Assembly (NCBI RefSeq): GCF_001544695.2
Contig: NZ_FCOM02000017.1
Coordinates: forward strand, 1-64,000
Direction: 5' to 3'
Origin: Caballeronia arvi
GTDB lineage: Bacteria > Pseudomonadota > Gammaproteobacteria > Burkholderiales > Burkholderiaceae
Length of the DNA stretch: 64,000 nt
The position numbers and the translations under genes are program-made. The notes beneath the pieces were generated by a model. That model did not search any database. It worked only from the letters and a program-made list of their open reading frames with translations, and was not told the origin of the DNA. Numbering within the stretch: position 1 is the stretch's first letter; each line of letters begins with the position of its first letter. Below are positions 33,686 to 42,734 of this stretch, one piece after another.

Positions 33686-35209
33686 GTGGCCACCGAAAAA
33701 CTCTCCGACCCGAGTCTGAACCCGCCGGCGCCTGCGCGCCGCCGACTCTCTGCGCCGAATGTCATCGTGTTGTGCGGCACCGTCATCGCGCTCGCGATGG
33801 CATCGCTATGCGCGCTGGTGCTGTATCAGGGCAGAATCGATGCGCTCGATCGCGCACGCGATACGTCGCGCAATCTGGCGCTGCTCGCCGAGCGCGATAT
33901 CGAGCGTAATTTCGAACTGTACGAACTCTCCTTGCAGGCCGTCGTCGAAGGCGTGCAACGCGCCGATGTCATGGCCCTGCCGCCACGCCTGCGCAGCGAC
34001 GTGCTGTTCGATCGCGCTGCGACCGCCCGCGATTTGGGATCGATCCTCGTGCTCGATGCGAACGGCAGGATCGTCATCGATTCCGGCAGTCTCGCGCCGC
34101 GGCCCGGCGACTTCTCGGACCGCCCCTACTTCACGGCGCAGCGCGATCATCCCGACACCGGGCTTTTCATCAGCGGCCCGTATGCGTCGCGTCTGCGCGG
34201 CGGCGCGCCCAGCATCGCGCTGAGCCGAAGGCTTTCGCATCCCGACGGATCGTTCGCGGGCGTCGCGATGATCGCCATCAACCTCGAATACTTTCGCAAT
34301 CTTTTCGCAGGCCTTTCGCTCGGGCCGCACGGCGCCGTGTCGCTGATCGCCCGCGACGGCCTGATGATCATGCGTCAGCCCTTCGACGCGAAAGTGATCG
34401 GCCGCGACATCAGCAACGCCGATACGTTCAAACGTTTTCGCACCGCCGATCAAGGCAGCTTCGGCGAGAAATCGTCCATCGATGGCAGGCGGCGCCTCTA
34501 CTACTTCCGCAATTTTCCGACGCTGCCGCTCATCATCATGGTCGCCGAGGGTGAAGAGGATATCTATGCGGCGTGGCATCGGCGCGCGATCATCATCGGC
34601 TCGTCGATGGGCGTGCTCGCGATCGGCTTCATCACCTTGTCGTTCGTGCTCGCCGCGCAATTCAGACGGCGCATGCGCGCGGAATCCGAGCTGCAATTGC
34701 TCGCCCGCACCGATGGCCTGACGGGTCTTCACAATCGCCGCACGCTCGGCGAGATTCTCGATCAGGAATGGCGCCGCGCGCGCCGCACGCGCAGTCTGTT
34801 TTCACTGCTGTTCGTCGATATCGACCGCTTCAAGGCGTTCAACGACGCTTACGGTCATCAGGCCGGCGACGATGCGCTCGCGGCCGTCGCGCGCTGCATC
34901 GGCGACAACATCCGGCGGCCCGCCGATACCGCCGCGCGCTATGGCGGCGAAGAGTTCATCGTCGTGTTGCCGGATACGTCCGCAGACGGCGCGGCGTGCA
35001 TCGCGGAGAAGATTCGCGCGGCCATCAGCGATCTTTCGATCGAGCATGCGGGCAGCGAGTTCGGCCGCGTGACGGCGAGCATCGGTCTCGCGAGCTGGCA
35101 GCCCGAACGCGACGACGACGTGAGCGCGCTCATCCGCGCCGCCGACGAAGCGCTCTACGACGCGAAAGCATCCGGGCGTAACCGCGTGATGCAGTCGAGT
35201 CCCGCGTGA
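33686..35209 (+). CDS. membrane diguanylate cyclase with Cache-type sensor and GGEEF domain
   Basis: A 507-residue inner-membrane enzyme making cyclic di-GMP from GTP. First membrane segment at about residues 25-47, periplasmic double-Cache/PDC sensor to about 300 (DRPYFTAQRDHPDTGLFISGP is the PDC signature), second membrane segment about 308-330, then a GGDEF domain from about 345 to 500. The active site GGEEF is at residues 420-424 and an inhibitory-site RxxD (RPAD) lies five residues before it, so product inhibition is expected. GTG start at 33686; an upstream ATG is not in frame. Confidence 0.9.
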   Translation: MATEKLSDPSLNPPAPARRRLSAPNVIVLCGTVIALAMASLCALVLYQGRIDALDRARDTSRNLALLAERDIERNFELYELSLQAVVEGVQRADVMALPPRLRSDVLFDRAATARDLGSILVLDANGRIVIDSGSLAPRPGDFSDRPYFTAQRDHPDTGLFISGPYASRLRGGAPSIALSRRLSHPDGSFAGVAMIAINLEYFRNLFAGLSLGPHGAVSLIARDGLMIMRQPFDAKVIGRDISNADTFKRFRTADQGSFGEKSSIDGRRRLYYFRNFPTLPLIIMVAEGEEDIYAAWHRRAIIIGSSMGVLAIGFITLSFVLAAQFRRRMRAESELQLLARTDGLTGLHNRRTLGEILDQEWRRARRTRSLFSLLFVDIDRFKAFNDAYGHQAGDDALAAVARCIGDNIRRPADTAARYGGEEFIVVLPDTSADGAACIAEKIRAAISDLSIEHAGSEFGRVTASIGLASWQPERDDDVSALIRAADEALYDAKASGRNRVMQSSPA

Positions 35210-35347
35210 TTTCCCCGAAAATCCGCTGAACGCGTTGGACGAAAGTTCGTCGTTTATCGCAAACATTGTTGTGGCGTGACCGTGTGCTACGTTTGACGTA
35301 AGCTCTCGTCGCCGTGCCTTGCACACGCGCTCAACAAGAATCCACCG

Positions 35348-37000
35348 ATGAACGATGCACCCGATTTCGACGCCGCCCGCTCGTCCGCTCTTGCGCGTTA
35401 CCGCGCGTTGTTCGATACGATCGACGACGGTTTCTGCATCATCGAATTCTTCGACGGTCCGCACGGGCCGCTCAGCGATTACGTTCATATCGAAGCCAAT
35501 TCGGGTTACGAACGGCACACGGGCATTCGCGATGTCGTCGGCAAGACGCTGCGCGACATCGATCCGACCGAGGCCGATCGTTGGCTCGATCTCTACGGCG
35601 CGGTGTTGCGCACTGGCACACCCGCGCGTTTCGAGCGGTACTTCCTGACGGCGCGGCGGCATATCGAAGTGTCGGCGGCGCGCGTCGAACCGCAGAGCTT
35701 GCGCCAGGTGTCCGTGCTCTTTCGCGATATTTCCGCGCGCAGAAAAGCGGAGGAGGAGCGCGATCGCGCGGCGGCATCGTTGCGCGCGCTCAACGAGACG
35801 CTGGAGCAGCGTGTCGCCGAGCGCACCGCCGAACTTATGCGCGCGGAAGAGCAGTTGCGGCAGGCGCAGAAGATGGAAGCGGTCGGCCAGCTCACCGGCG
35901 GCCTCGCGCATGACTTCAACAATCTGCTGGCGGGCGTGTCGGGCTCGCTGCAATTGCTGAGCATCCGGTTGAGTCAGGGGCGCATCGCCGATGTCGACAA
36001 ATACGTCGTCGCGGCTCAAGGAGCGGTGCGCCGCGCGGCGGGACTGACGCATCGGCTGCTCGCGTTCTCGCGCCGTCAGACGCTCGATCCGCGTCCCACC
36101 GATGTGAACGCGCTCGTCAACGGCATGACCGATCTGATTCAGCGCACGGTCGGCCCCGGCATCAGGGTCGAGGCGGTTGGCGCGACGGGTTCGTGGCCCG
36201 CGCTCGTCGATTCGGGGCAACTCGAAAACGCGCTCTTGAACCTGTGCATCAACGCGCGCGACGCGATGCCCGACGGCGGGCGCATCACGATCGAGACGGC
36301 CAACAAGTGGATCGACCGGTACGCGGCCCGGACCCTCGACATGCCCGAAGGCCAGTTCCTGTCGCTGTGCGTGACGGATACCGGCACCGGCATGACGCGC
36401 GATGTCATGGCGAAGGCGTTCGACCCGTTCTTCACCACGAAGCCGATCGGCATGGGCACCGGTCTCGGCCTCTCGATGATCTACGGCTTCGCGAAGCAGT
36501 CCGGCGGGCAAGTGCGGATCTACTCCGAAGTCGGGCAGGGCACGACGGTGTGCATCTATCTGCCGCGCTTCTACGGCGATGCCGATGGCGAAGCGGCCCA
36601 TCACGCCTCGCCGCCCATTTCGAGCACCGAAGCGGGCGAGACCGTGCTGATCGTCGACGATGAACCGAGCGTGCGCATGCTCGTCACCGATGTGCTCGAA
36701 GAAGCCGGCTACGCGGTGATCGAAGCCGCCGACAGTATCGCTGGCCTCAAGCTGCTGCAATCCAACGTGCGGATCGATCTGCTGATCAGCGATGTCGGCC
36801 TTCCCGGCGGCATGAACGGCCGCCAGATGGCCGACGCGGCGCGGCAGGCGCGTCCCGGCCTGAAGGTGCTGTTCATCACCGGCTATGCGGAAAATTCGGT
36901 GATCGGCCACGGGCAGCTCGAACCCGGCATGCAGGTGCTGACCAAACCGTTCGCGATCGAAACGCTCGCCGCGCGCGTGCGGCAGCTCATCCAGGGCTAG
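35348..37000 (+). CDS. hybrid histidine kinase (PAS-HisKA-HATPase-REC), soluble
   Basis: A 550-residue cytoplasmic sensor. PAS domain at about residues 15-130, a coiled coil (LRALNETLEQRVAERTAEL) about 140-175, HisKA with phospho-accepting H188 in GGLAHDFNNLL, HATPase_c about 290-405 with N-box LNLCINARDAMPDGGRI and G-box GTGLGLSMIYGF, and a receiver domain about 430-548 with D482 in LLISDVGLPGG. No membrane segment is evident. No separate response regulator or Hpt protein is adjacent, so the output partner is unknown. A 14-bp palindrome GACGAA-ag-TTCGTC (35238-35251) lies in its upstream gap. Confidence 0.9.
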   Translation: MNDAPDFDAARSSALARYRALFDTIDDGFCIIEFFDGPHGPLSDYVHIEANSGYERHTGIRDVVGKTLRDIDPTEADRWLDLYGAVLRTGTPARFERYFLTARRHIEVSAARVEPQSLRQVSVLFRDISARRKAEEERDRAAASLRALNETLEQRVAERTAELMRAEEQLRQAQKMEAVGQLTGGLAHDFNNLLAGVSGSLQLLSIRLSQGRIADVDKYVVAAQGAVRRAAGLTHRLLAFSRRQTLDPRPTDVNALVNGMTDLIQRTVGPGIRVEAVGATGSWPALVDSGQLENALLNLCINARDAMPDGGRITIETANKWIDRYAARTLDMPEGQFLSLCVTDTGTGMTRDVMAKAFDPFFTTKPIGMGTGLGLSMIYGFAKQSGGQVRIYSEVGQGTTVCIYLPRFYGDADGEAAHHASPPISSTEAGETVLIVDDEPSVRMLVTDVLEEAGYAVIEAADSIAGLKLLQSNVRIDLLISDVGLPGGMNGRQMADAARQARPGLKVLFITGYAENSVIGHGQLEPGMQVLTKPFAIETLAARVRQLIQG

Positions 37001-37033
37001 CGCTTCATTGGGGCTTCACTGAGGCTTCACTGA
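37001..37033. repeat. three tandem 11-bp units
   Basis: The unit GGCTTCACTGA occurs twice exactly (37012-37022, 37023-37033) and once degenerately before them (CGCTTCATTGG, 37001-37011). The array begins right after the kinase stop and covers the 3' end of the convergent binding-protein gene (stop at 37027-37029). It probably arose by slippage. Confidence 0.7.
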
Positions 37034-37971
37034 GACTCCCCGCCCGCCATCGTTTCGATGATGCTTTCGAGCTGCGCGCTCATCGGCATGTCGAGGCTTT
37101 TGCCGGACGGCAGACGCTGCAGGAACCAGCGCTTGTATTGCCGCTCGATTTCGCCATCCGCGGCGAGCTGCTGAAACGTGTCCCTCACGACTTGCGCGAG
37201 TTGCGGATCGTTCTTGCGATACATGATGCCGTACGGGTCATACGACAGATAATCGCCGATCACCTGATACGCGCCGCCCTTGGCCGCATTCTCGGCGATG
37301 AGGCCGTACAGCAGCACGTCGTCGGTGGCGAATGCATCGGCCTGACCGTTCGCGACGCGCGCGAAGCCTTCCGCATGATCCGGCACGATCTGCAAGTGCA
37401 TGCCGAGTGCGAATTTCCGGTCGAGATCGCGCAGGGCCTTCTCGTTCGTCGTGCCCGCCGTCACCGCGACGTTCTTGCCCGCGAGATCGCGGAACGAGCG
37501 GATCGGCGATCCTTTCTTGACCATCACCTTGGTGCCGGCGACGAAGAAGATCGGCGAGAAAGCCACGCGTTTTTGCCGCTCTACGTTACTCGTGGTCGAG
37601 CCGCATTCCAGATCGACGCGGCCATCGACGACCGCATCGATGCGCGTTTCCGGCGTGACCGGCACCCACTGGATGTTCAGGTTCTTGTGGACCGCGTTGC
37701 CGATCGCGGCGACGAGCGCCTTGCACAATTCGATCGAATAGCCGATGGGCTGCTTGCGCGCATCGAGATAGGAGAACGGCACGGACGCATCGCGATAACC
37801 GATCGCGATGGCGCCCGTGTCGCGCGCCTTCGCCAGCGTGCCGGTCAGCGCGGCGGGCGCGAAAGCGTCGTTGTCGGGGGCGGGCGTATGCACGTCTTCG
37901 GCCCGCGCGCTGCCGGCAATGGCGACGAGGCTCGCCATCGCCAGCGCCGCCCAGAAGCGCTGCGTCTTCAT
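37027..37971 (-). CDS. amino-acid ABC transporter periplasmic binding protein (glutamate/aspartate type)
   Basis: A 314-residue periplasmic binding protein of family 3. A Sec signal peptide (about residues 1-24, ending SARAED) is followed by a two-lobed domain: TGAIAIGYRDASVPFSYLD near residues 52-70 and VDLECGSTTSNVERQKRVAFSP near 118-139, with an aspartate in AFATDDVLLYGL. The pattern resembles GltI/AatJ-type glutamate/aspartate binding proteins. No permease or ATPase is adjacent. Instead the gene is followed on its strand by a DAACS symporter, which is upstream at 37984-39291. It may therefore serve a permease encoded elsewhere or work with another receptor. Confidence 0.85.
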   Translation of the reverse strand: MKTQRFWAALAMASLVAIAGSARAEDVHTPAPDNDAFAPAALTGTLAKARDTGAIAIGYRDASVPFSYLDARKQPIGYSIELCKALVAAIGNAVHKNLNIQWVPVTPETRIDAVVDGRVDLECGSTTSNVERQKRVAFSPIFFVAGTKVMVKKGSPIRSFRDLAGKNVAVTAGTTNEKALRDLDRKFALGMHLQIVPDHAEGFARVANGQADAFATDDVLLYGLIAENAAKGGAYQVIGDYLSYDPYGIMYRKNDPQLAQVVRDTFQQLAADGEIERQYKRWFLQRLPSGKSLDMPMSAQLESIIETMAGGESQ

Positions 37972-37983
37972 GGCTCGCCTCCG

Positions 37984-39291
37984 TCAGACTTGCGCCGGAT
38001 GCGCGAGCGAGGCGTCCTGTTCGGCCTCGATGCGCGCCGCATTCGCCGCCGCGTCCGGCTCAGACAGCAACTCGCCTTCCCACTTCGCGACCACCGCGCT
38101 CGCGATCGAATTGCCCACCGCGTTCGTCGCCGAACGGCCCATGTCGAGGAACGTGTCGACGCCGAGAATCAGCAGCAGGCCCGCCTCGGGAATGTTGAAG
38201 TGATTGAGCGTGGCCGCGATGACGACGAGCGACGCGCGCGGCACGCCCGCCATGCCCTTCGACGTCAGCATCAGAATCAGGAGCATCGTGATCTGCGTGC
38301 TGAGCGGCAAATGGATGTTGTACGCCTGCGCGATGAACAGCGTCGCGAAGGTGCAGTACATCATCGAGCCGTCGAGGTTGAAGGAATAGCCCATCGGCAT
38401 CACGAAGCTGGAGATCTTGCGCTTCACGCCGAAGCGGTCGAGCGCATCGAGAATCTTCGGATACGCGGCTTCGGAGCTGGCGGTCGCGAACGACAGCATG
38501 AACGCTTCCTTGATGAGCGACAGCAGCCTGAAGACGCGTCGCCTGAGAAACAGGAAGCCCGCGAACACGAGCAGTCCCCACAGCAGGAACAGGCTGAGAT
38601 AGAAGTCGGCCATGAAGACGGCGAACTTGAGCAGGATCGTGAGGCCATTGACGGCGACGGTCGCGGCCATCGCGGCGAACACGGCCAGCGGCGCGAGCTT
38701 CATCACGTAGCCGGTTATCTTGAGCATGACGTGCGAGAGCTGATCGATCGCGGCGAGCAGGATCTTGCCCTTGTCGCCGAGCGCGGCGAGCGCGACGCCA
38801 AAGAACATCGAAAACACGACGATCTGAAGGATCTCGTTGTTGGTCATCGCTTCGGCGAACGAGCGCGGCACCATGTGGCTGACGAAGTCCTTCAGCGTGA
38901 ACTTCGATGTCGCCAGATTCGCCGACGCGCCGATGTCGGGCAGCGGCAGCCCGAGGTTGTCGCCGGGTTTCAGCAGATTCGACATCACCAGCCCGAGCAG
39001 CAGCGAAATGAGCGAGGCGGTGACGAACCAGCCCAGCGCCTTGGCGAACACGCGCCCGACCGACGCCGCGTCGCCCATGTGCGCAATGCCGACGACCAGC
39101 GTGGAAAACACGAGCGGCCCGATCAGCATCTTGATGAGCCGCAGAAAGACGTCCGACACGAGCGAGATGTAGCCCGCGATTTCGGTGGCGGACTTCTTGT
39201 CGGGAAAACTCGTGAAGATCATGTAGCCCACGCCGATGCCGATGACCATCGCCACCAGAATCCAGATGGCTGCGGAATTCTTCTTGTTCAT
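37984..39291 (-). CDS. dicarboxylate/amino-acid:cation symporter (DAACS family)
   Basis: A 435-residue inner-membrane carrier of the GltP/DctA fold. Motifs: the serine-rich re-entrant loop (FATASSEAAYP near residues 265-275), NLDGS near 303-307 (NMDGT in many members), the second hairpin (SKGMAGVPRASLVV near 341-354) and DMGRSATNAVGNSIASAVV near 384-402. Sodium- or proton-coupled uptake of glutamate, aspartate or C4-dicarboxylates is expected. It is 12 bases from a glutamate-type binding protein on the same strand, so co-expression around acidic amino acids is likely. Confidence 0.9.
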   Translation of the reverse strand: MNKKNSAAIWILVAMVIGIGVGYMIFTSFPDKKSATEIAGYISLVSDVFLRLIKMLIGPLVFSTLVVGIAHMGDAASVGRVFAKALGWFVTASLISLLLGLVMSNLLKPGDNLGLPLPDIGASANLATSKFTLKDFVSHMVPRSFAEAMTNNEILQIVVFSMFFGVALAALGDKGKILLAAIDQLSHVMLKITGYVMKLAPLAVFAAMAATVAVNGLTILLKFAVFMADFYLSLFLLWGLLVFAGFLFLRRRVFRLLSLIKEAFMLSFATASSEAAYPKILDALDRFGVKRKISSFVMPMGYSFNLDGSMMYCTFATLFIAQAYNIHLPLSTQITMLLILMLTSKGMAGVPRASLVVIAATLNHFNIPEAGLLLILGVDTFLDMGRSATNAVGNSIASAVVAKWEGELLSEPDAAANAARIEAEQDASLAHPAQV

Positions 39292-39514
39292 CTCCAGGCC
39301 TCCATTGACTGCATATCGGACGACTGCATTTCAAATTTCGGAACAGGCGATGCGGGACGGCGTGCGTCCGTAAACGATTAAATGTTAGCCGCGCTCTTCG
39401 ATTTTTGCTGGAAGTCGCGCAATTGCGATGTTGCGGCCGGTCCGCGAGGCCCGTAGGTGTTCAAGCGCACGGATTGCCTACACTGAATCGAGAGGCCCGG
39501 AGCCGCGCAGACGA

Positions 39515-40993
39515 ATGAAGCGATCCGTTCAATGCGACGGCTTCGACGCACATGCGCCCGATTCCGCCATCATGATCGAACTCGACCGACTCGCCCGTCT
39601 GCGCATCTTCGCCGATCTTCCGCCCGACCGGCTGGAATGGTTGAGCGGACGCATGACCGAGTTTTCCATCGCCGCGGGCGACGTGTTCCTGCGCGAAGGC
39701 GAGATGGCCGCCTGCCTCACGATCCTCCTCGACGGCGAAGTGAACGCGACGCGCGACGACGGCGGCCTGCACGATGTCGAATGCTACGTCGCGCCGGAGG
39801 CGTTCGGCACGCCTTGCGTGATGGCGTCGATACCGTACCCGGTGACGCTCACCGCGATGAGCGAGTGCCGGCTCGCGCTGCTGCCGGAAGCCGCTTTCCG
39901 GGAGCTGTTCGTTTCCTGCGGCTCGTTCAGCCAGGCCGTCGCGCGCGTGATGAGCGACTGGCTCACCGCGCTCGAAACGGCGGCGCTCAATCGCAGCCGC
40001 CTCGCCGCATTGGGCAAGCTGGCGGCGGGACTCGCGCACGAACTGAACAATCCGGCATCGGCGCTGACGAGCGGACTCGAATATTTGCGCAAGGAACTCG
40101 ACGCGCTCGAAGGCTCGGCGCTCGCGCTTGGCCGTCACGCGGTATCGAAAGAAACGCTCGATGGGCTCGGCGCGCTCGGGCACGCGGGCGCGCAGTCCTC
40201 GTTTCACCAGAGCGATTGCGAAGCGCGTCTGGCCGACTGGCTCGCCGCGCGCCGCGTCGCGAAGCCGTGGCGCATCGCGCCGGTGCTCGCGGCGCGTCAC
40301 ATCACGCCGGACGATCTCGCGCCGTTCGCCGACGCGCTGAGCCCCGAACAGCTCGATGCGGCCATCGGCTGGAGCGCGCGCGTGCTGGATCTGCGCGCGG
40401 TCGTCGATGACGCGGCGCGAGGCGCGCAGCGCATCTTCGACATCGTGGCGGCGATGAAATCGTATTCGTTCATGGATCAGGGCCCGCAACAGGAGATCGA
40501 TCTCCACGACGCCATCGACAACACGCTCATGGTGATGACGCACGAGACGAAGCGCGGCATCGTGGTCACGCGCGAATACGATCGCGCGCTTCCGCGCCTT
40601 CAGGCGTATGGCAGCGAGCTCAATCAGGTGTGGACGAGCATCGTCGAAAATGCGATTGAGGCGATGAACGGGCAGGGCCGCATCGTCATCCGCACGCAGC
40701 GCGACGGCGACGAAGCGATCGTCGAAATCGCCGATGACGGACCGGGCATCGCGCCTGATGCGCTCGCGCACGTGTTCGAGCCGTTCTACACGTCGAAGTA
40801 CGCGCTCCATGCGCACGGTCCGAGTCTCGGGCTCGGCCTGCATATCGCGTACCGCATCGTGGTGAACCGGCATGGCGGGACGATCGGCGTGCGATCGGAC
40901 GCGAGCGGAACGGTCTTTCGCGTCGCGCTGCCGCTCGCGGGGCGGCGCGGCGACACGCACGCCGGCGAGCGACTCGCAGGCTCGGTGCTGTAA
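39515..40993 (+). CDS. histidine kinase with degenerate cyclic-nucleotide-binding-like domain (first of a pair)
   Basis: A 492-residue soluble kinase. An N-terminal cNMP-binding-like beta-roll (about residues 25-145; LRIFADLPPDRLEWL then FLREGEMAACLTILLDGEV) lacks the phosphate-binding GE...R-A cassette, so cAMP binding is doubtful. HisKA with H175 in LAAGLAHELNNPA; a long helical linker; HATPase_c about 350-475 with NAIEAMNGQGRIVI and LGLGLHIAYRI. ATG 39515 has CGGAG about 12 bases upstream; ATG 39572 is an alternative that aligns better with its paralogue at 42731. It is followed after 79 bases by the receiver-flavoprotein gene. Together the three genes look like one signalling unit. Confidence 0.85.
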   Translation: MKRSVQCDGFDAHAPDSAIMIELDRLARLRIFADLPPDRLEWLSGRMTEFSIAAGDVFLREGEMAACLTILLDGEVNATRDDGGLHDVECYVAPEAFGTPCVMASIPYPVTLTAMSECRLALLPEAAFRELFVSCGSFSQAVARVMSDWLTALETAALNRSRLAALGKLAAGLAHELNNPASALTSGLEYLRKELDALEGSALALGRHAVSKETLDGLGALGHAGAQSSFHQSDCEARLADWLAARRVAKPWRIAPVLAARHITPDDLAPFADALSPEQLDAAIGWSARVLDLRAVVDDAARGAQRIFDIVAAMKSYSFMDQGPQQEIDLHDAIDNTLMVMTHETKRGIVVTREYDRALPRLQAYGSELNQVWTSIVENAIEAMNGQGRIVIRTQRDGDEAIVEIADDGPGIAPDALAHVFEPFYTSKYALHAHGPSLGLGLHIAYRIVVNRHGGTIGVRSDASGTVFRVALPLAGRRGDTHAGERLAGSVL

Positions 40994-41072
40994 CGCATGC
41001 AAGCTGCGCGAAACCTTCGCCGTCATAGCGCCTACAATGTCAGCAATCCAATGCCGTGGCGCATGAACGCTC

Positions 41073-42734
41073 ATGGACAAGCCCGTGATCCTCGCCGTGG
41101 ACGACGACCCCATCGTGGCCGGCGCGGTCGCGCGCGACCTGCAGGTCGCTTATGGCGAGCACTATCAGATCGTGCGCATGGATTCGGGTCCGGCGGCGCT
41201 CGAAGCAGCGCAGCATTTGCGCCTGCAGAATCGCTCCGTGGCGCTTTTCATCGCGGATCAGCGCATGCCGAAGATGAGCGGCATCGAGTTCCTCGAACAG
41301 GCCATCGAACTGTTTCCCGAGGCCAAGCGCGTGCTGCTGACCGCTTACGCCGACACCGATGCCGCCATCCGCGCGATCAACACGGTGCATCTCGATCAAT
41401 ATCTGCTCAAGCCGTGGCATCCGCCCGAGCAGAATTTCTATCCCGCGCTCGACGATCTGCTCGCCGACTGGCACGCGTCCTCGCGCTCGGCGTTTCAGGG
41501 CATCCGGATTCTCGATCATCGCTGGTCGCCGCAAGGACATCAGTTGCGCGATTTCATGGCGCGCAATCACATTCCGTTCCGCTGGTTCGATGTCGAGCGC
41601 CACGCCGAGGCCGATCCGCTGCTGAATGCGCTCGCCCCGGGCCAGCGTCAGTTGCCCGTCGTCGTGTTCGAGGACGGCTCTGTGCAAAGCCGTCCGACGA
41701 TCGCGCAAATCGCCGAAAAAGTCGGGCTGCACACGCGCTCGACGACGCCTTTCTACGATCTCGTCATCGTTGGCGGCGGGCCGGCGGGACTGGCGGCGGC
41801 CGTGTATGGCGCATCGGAAGGGCTGCATGTCGCGATCATCGAATGCGATGCGCCCGGCGGGCAGGCGGGCACGAGCTCGCATATCGACAACTATCTCGGC
41901 TTTCCATCCGGCGTGAGCGGCGCGGATCTTTCGAGGCGCGCGCTCGCGCAGGCGCGGCGCTTCGGCGCCGAGATGATCCTGACGCAACACGCGGTGGGAC
42001 TGCGCATCGAGGCGCCGTACAAGTTCGTCAAGCTTTCCGATGGCTCCGAGGTGAGCTGTCTCGCGCTGATGGTCGCGAGCGGCGTGTCGTATCGCAAGCT
42101 GGAAGCGCGCGGTATGCACGAGCTCACCGGCGCGGGCGTGTATTACGGCGCGGCGCTGGTGGAAGCGGTCGCGTGTTCGAATCAGGATCTGTATATCGTG
42201 GGCGGCGCGAATTCGGCCGGGCAGGGCGCGATGTTTCTGTCGAAGTACGCGCGCTCAGTGACGGTCCTGTGCCGCGGGCCATCTTTGAGCGTGGGCATGT
42301 CGCATTACCTCGTCGAGCAGATTCACGAGACGGAGAACATCCACGTGCGGCCGCATACGGAAGTCGAAAGCGTGAGCGGCGATGGCCATCTCGCGGAGAT
42401 CACGTTGCGCGACCTGCAGACCGGGCGTTCGGAAACCGTGCCGGCGAGCGGGCTTTTCGTGTTCATCGGCGCGGCGCCGTGCACCGAATGGCTGCGCGGC
42501 GTGGTGGAGCGCGACGAGCACGGCTTTCTGCTGACGGGCCGCGCGCTCGTGAAAGGCGGGCGCGTGCCCGCGGGATGGGAGCCCGGCCGCGACCCGTTCC
42601 TGCTCGAAACGAGCGTGCCAGGCGTCTTCGCGGCGGGCGACGTGCGCGCCGATTCGGTCAAGCGCGTCGCGGCGGCGGTCGGCGAAGGATCGATCGCGGT
42701 GCACTTCATTCATCAATATCTCGCGAATCCATGA
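41073..42734 (+). CDS. fused response-regulator receiver / thioredoxin-reductase-like flavoprotein without CxxC
   Basis: A 553-residue fusion. Receiver domain about residues 1-130, with D62 in LFIADQRMPKMSG and K in LLKPWHPP. A glutaredoxin-like middle domain about 145-215 (GIRILDHRWSPQGHQLRDF, then QLPVVVFEDGSV) has SPQG where glutaredoxins have CPxC. The FAD/NAD domain about 225-550 begins with DLVIVGGGPAGLAAAVYG and has IVGGANSAGQGA for NADPH. The place of the TrxR redox pair reads GVYYGAALVEA, so no CxxC exists anywhere in the protein. It probably uses FAD and NAD(P)H without disulfide chemistry, and phosphorylation by the flanking kinases may control it. It overlaps the second kinase by four bases. 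Confidence 0.88.
   Translation: MDKPVILAVDDDPIVAGAVARDLQVAYGEHYQIVRMDSGPAALEAAQHLRLQNRSVALFIADQRMPKMSGIEFLEQAIELFPEAKRVLLTAYADTDAAIRAINTVHLDQYLLKPWHPPEQNFYPALDDLLADWHASSRSAFQGIRILDHRWSPQGHQLRDFMARNHIPFRWFDVERHAEADPLLNALAPGQRQLPVVVFEDGSVQSRPTIAQIAEKVGLHTRSTTPFYDLVIVGGGPAGLAAAVYGASEGLHVAIIECDAPGGQAGTSSHIDNYLGFPSGVSGADLSRRALAQARRFGAEMILTQHAVGLRIEAPYKFVKLSDGSEVSCLALMVASGVSYRKLEARGMHELTGAGVYYGAALVEAVACSNQDLYIVGGANSAGQGAMFLSKYARSVTVLCRGPSLSVGMSHYLVEQIHETENIHVRPHTEVESVSGDGHLAEITLRDLQTGRSETVPASGLFVFIGAAPCTEWLRGVVERDEHGFLLTGRALVKGGRVPAGWEPGRDPFLLETSVPGVFAAGDVRADSVKRVAAAVGEGSIAVHFIHQYLANP

Noticed and set aside
35238-35251. Palindrome GACGAA-ag-TTCGTC upstream of the hybrid kinase
   Set aside because: Only 14 bp and no regulator gene nearby; may be chance in a GC-rich gap.
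34802-36910. 702-codon minus-strand frame opposite the diguanylate cyclase and hybrid kinase
   Set aside because: Both plus-strand genes carry complete catalytic motifs; the antisense frame spans two genes and an intergenic gap, as shadows do in GC-rich DNA.
37138-39381. 747-codon plus-strand frame opposite the binding protein and symporter
   Set aside because: Antisense to two recognisable minus-strand genes; no domain is visible.
40997-42730. Very long open frame (over 1000 codons together with the second kinase) upstream of 42731
   Set aside because: It is an off-frame shadow of the receiver-flavoprotein gene, rich in Arg/Ala/Gly as expected for high-GC DNA; the real kinase starts at 42731 with an ATGA overlap.
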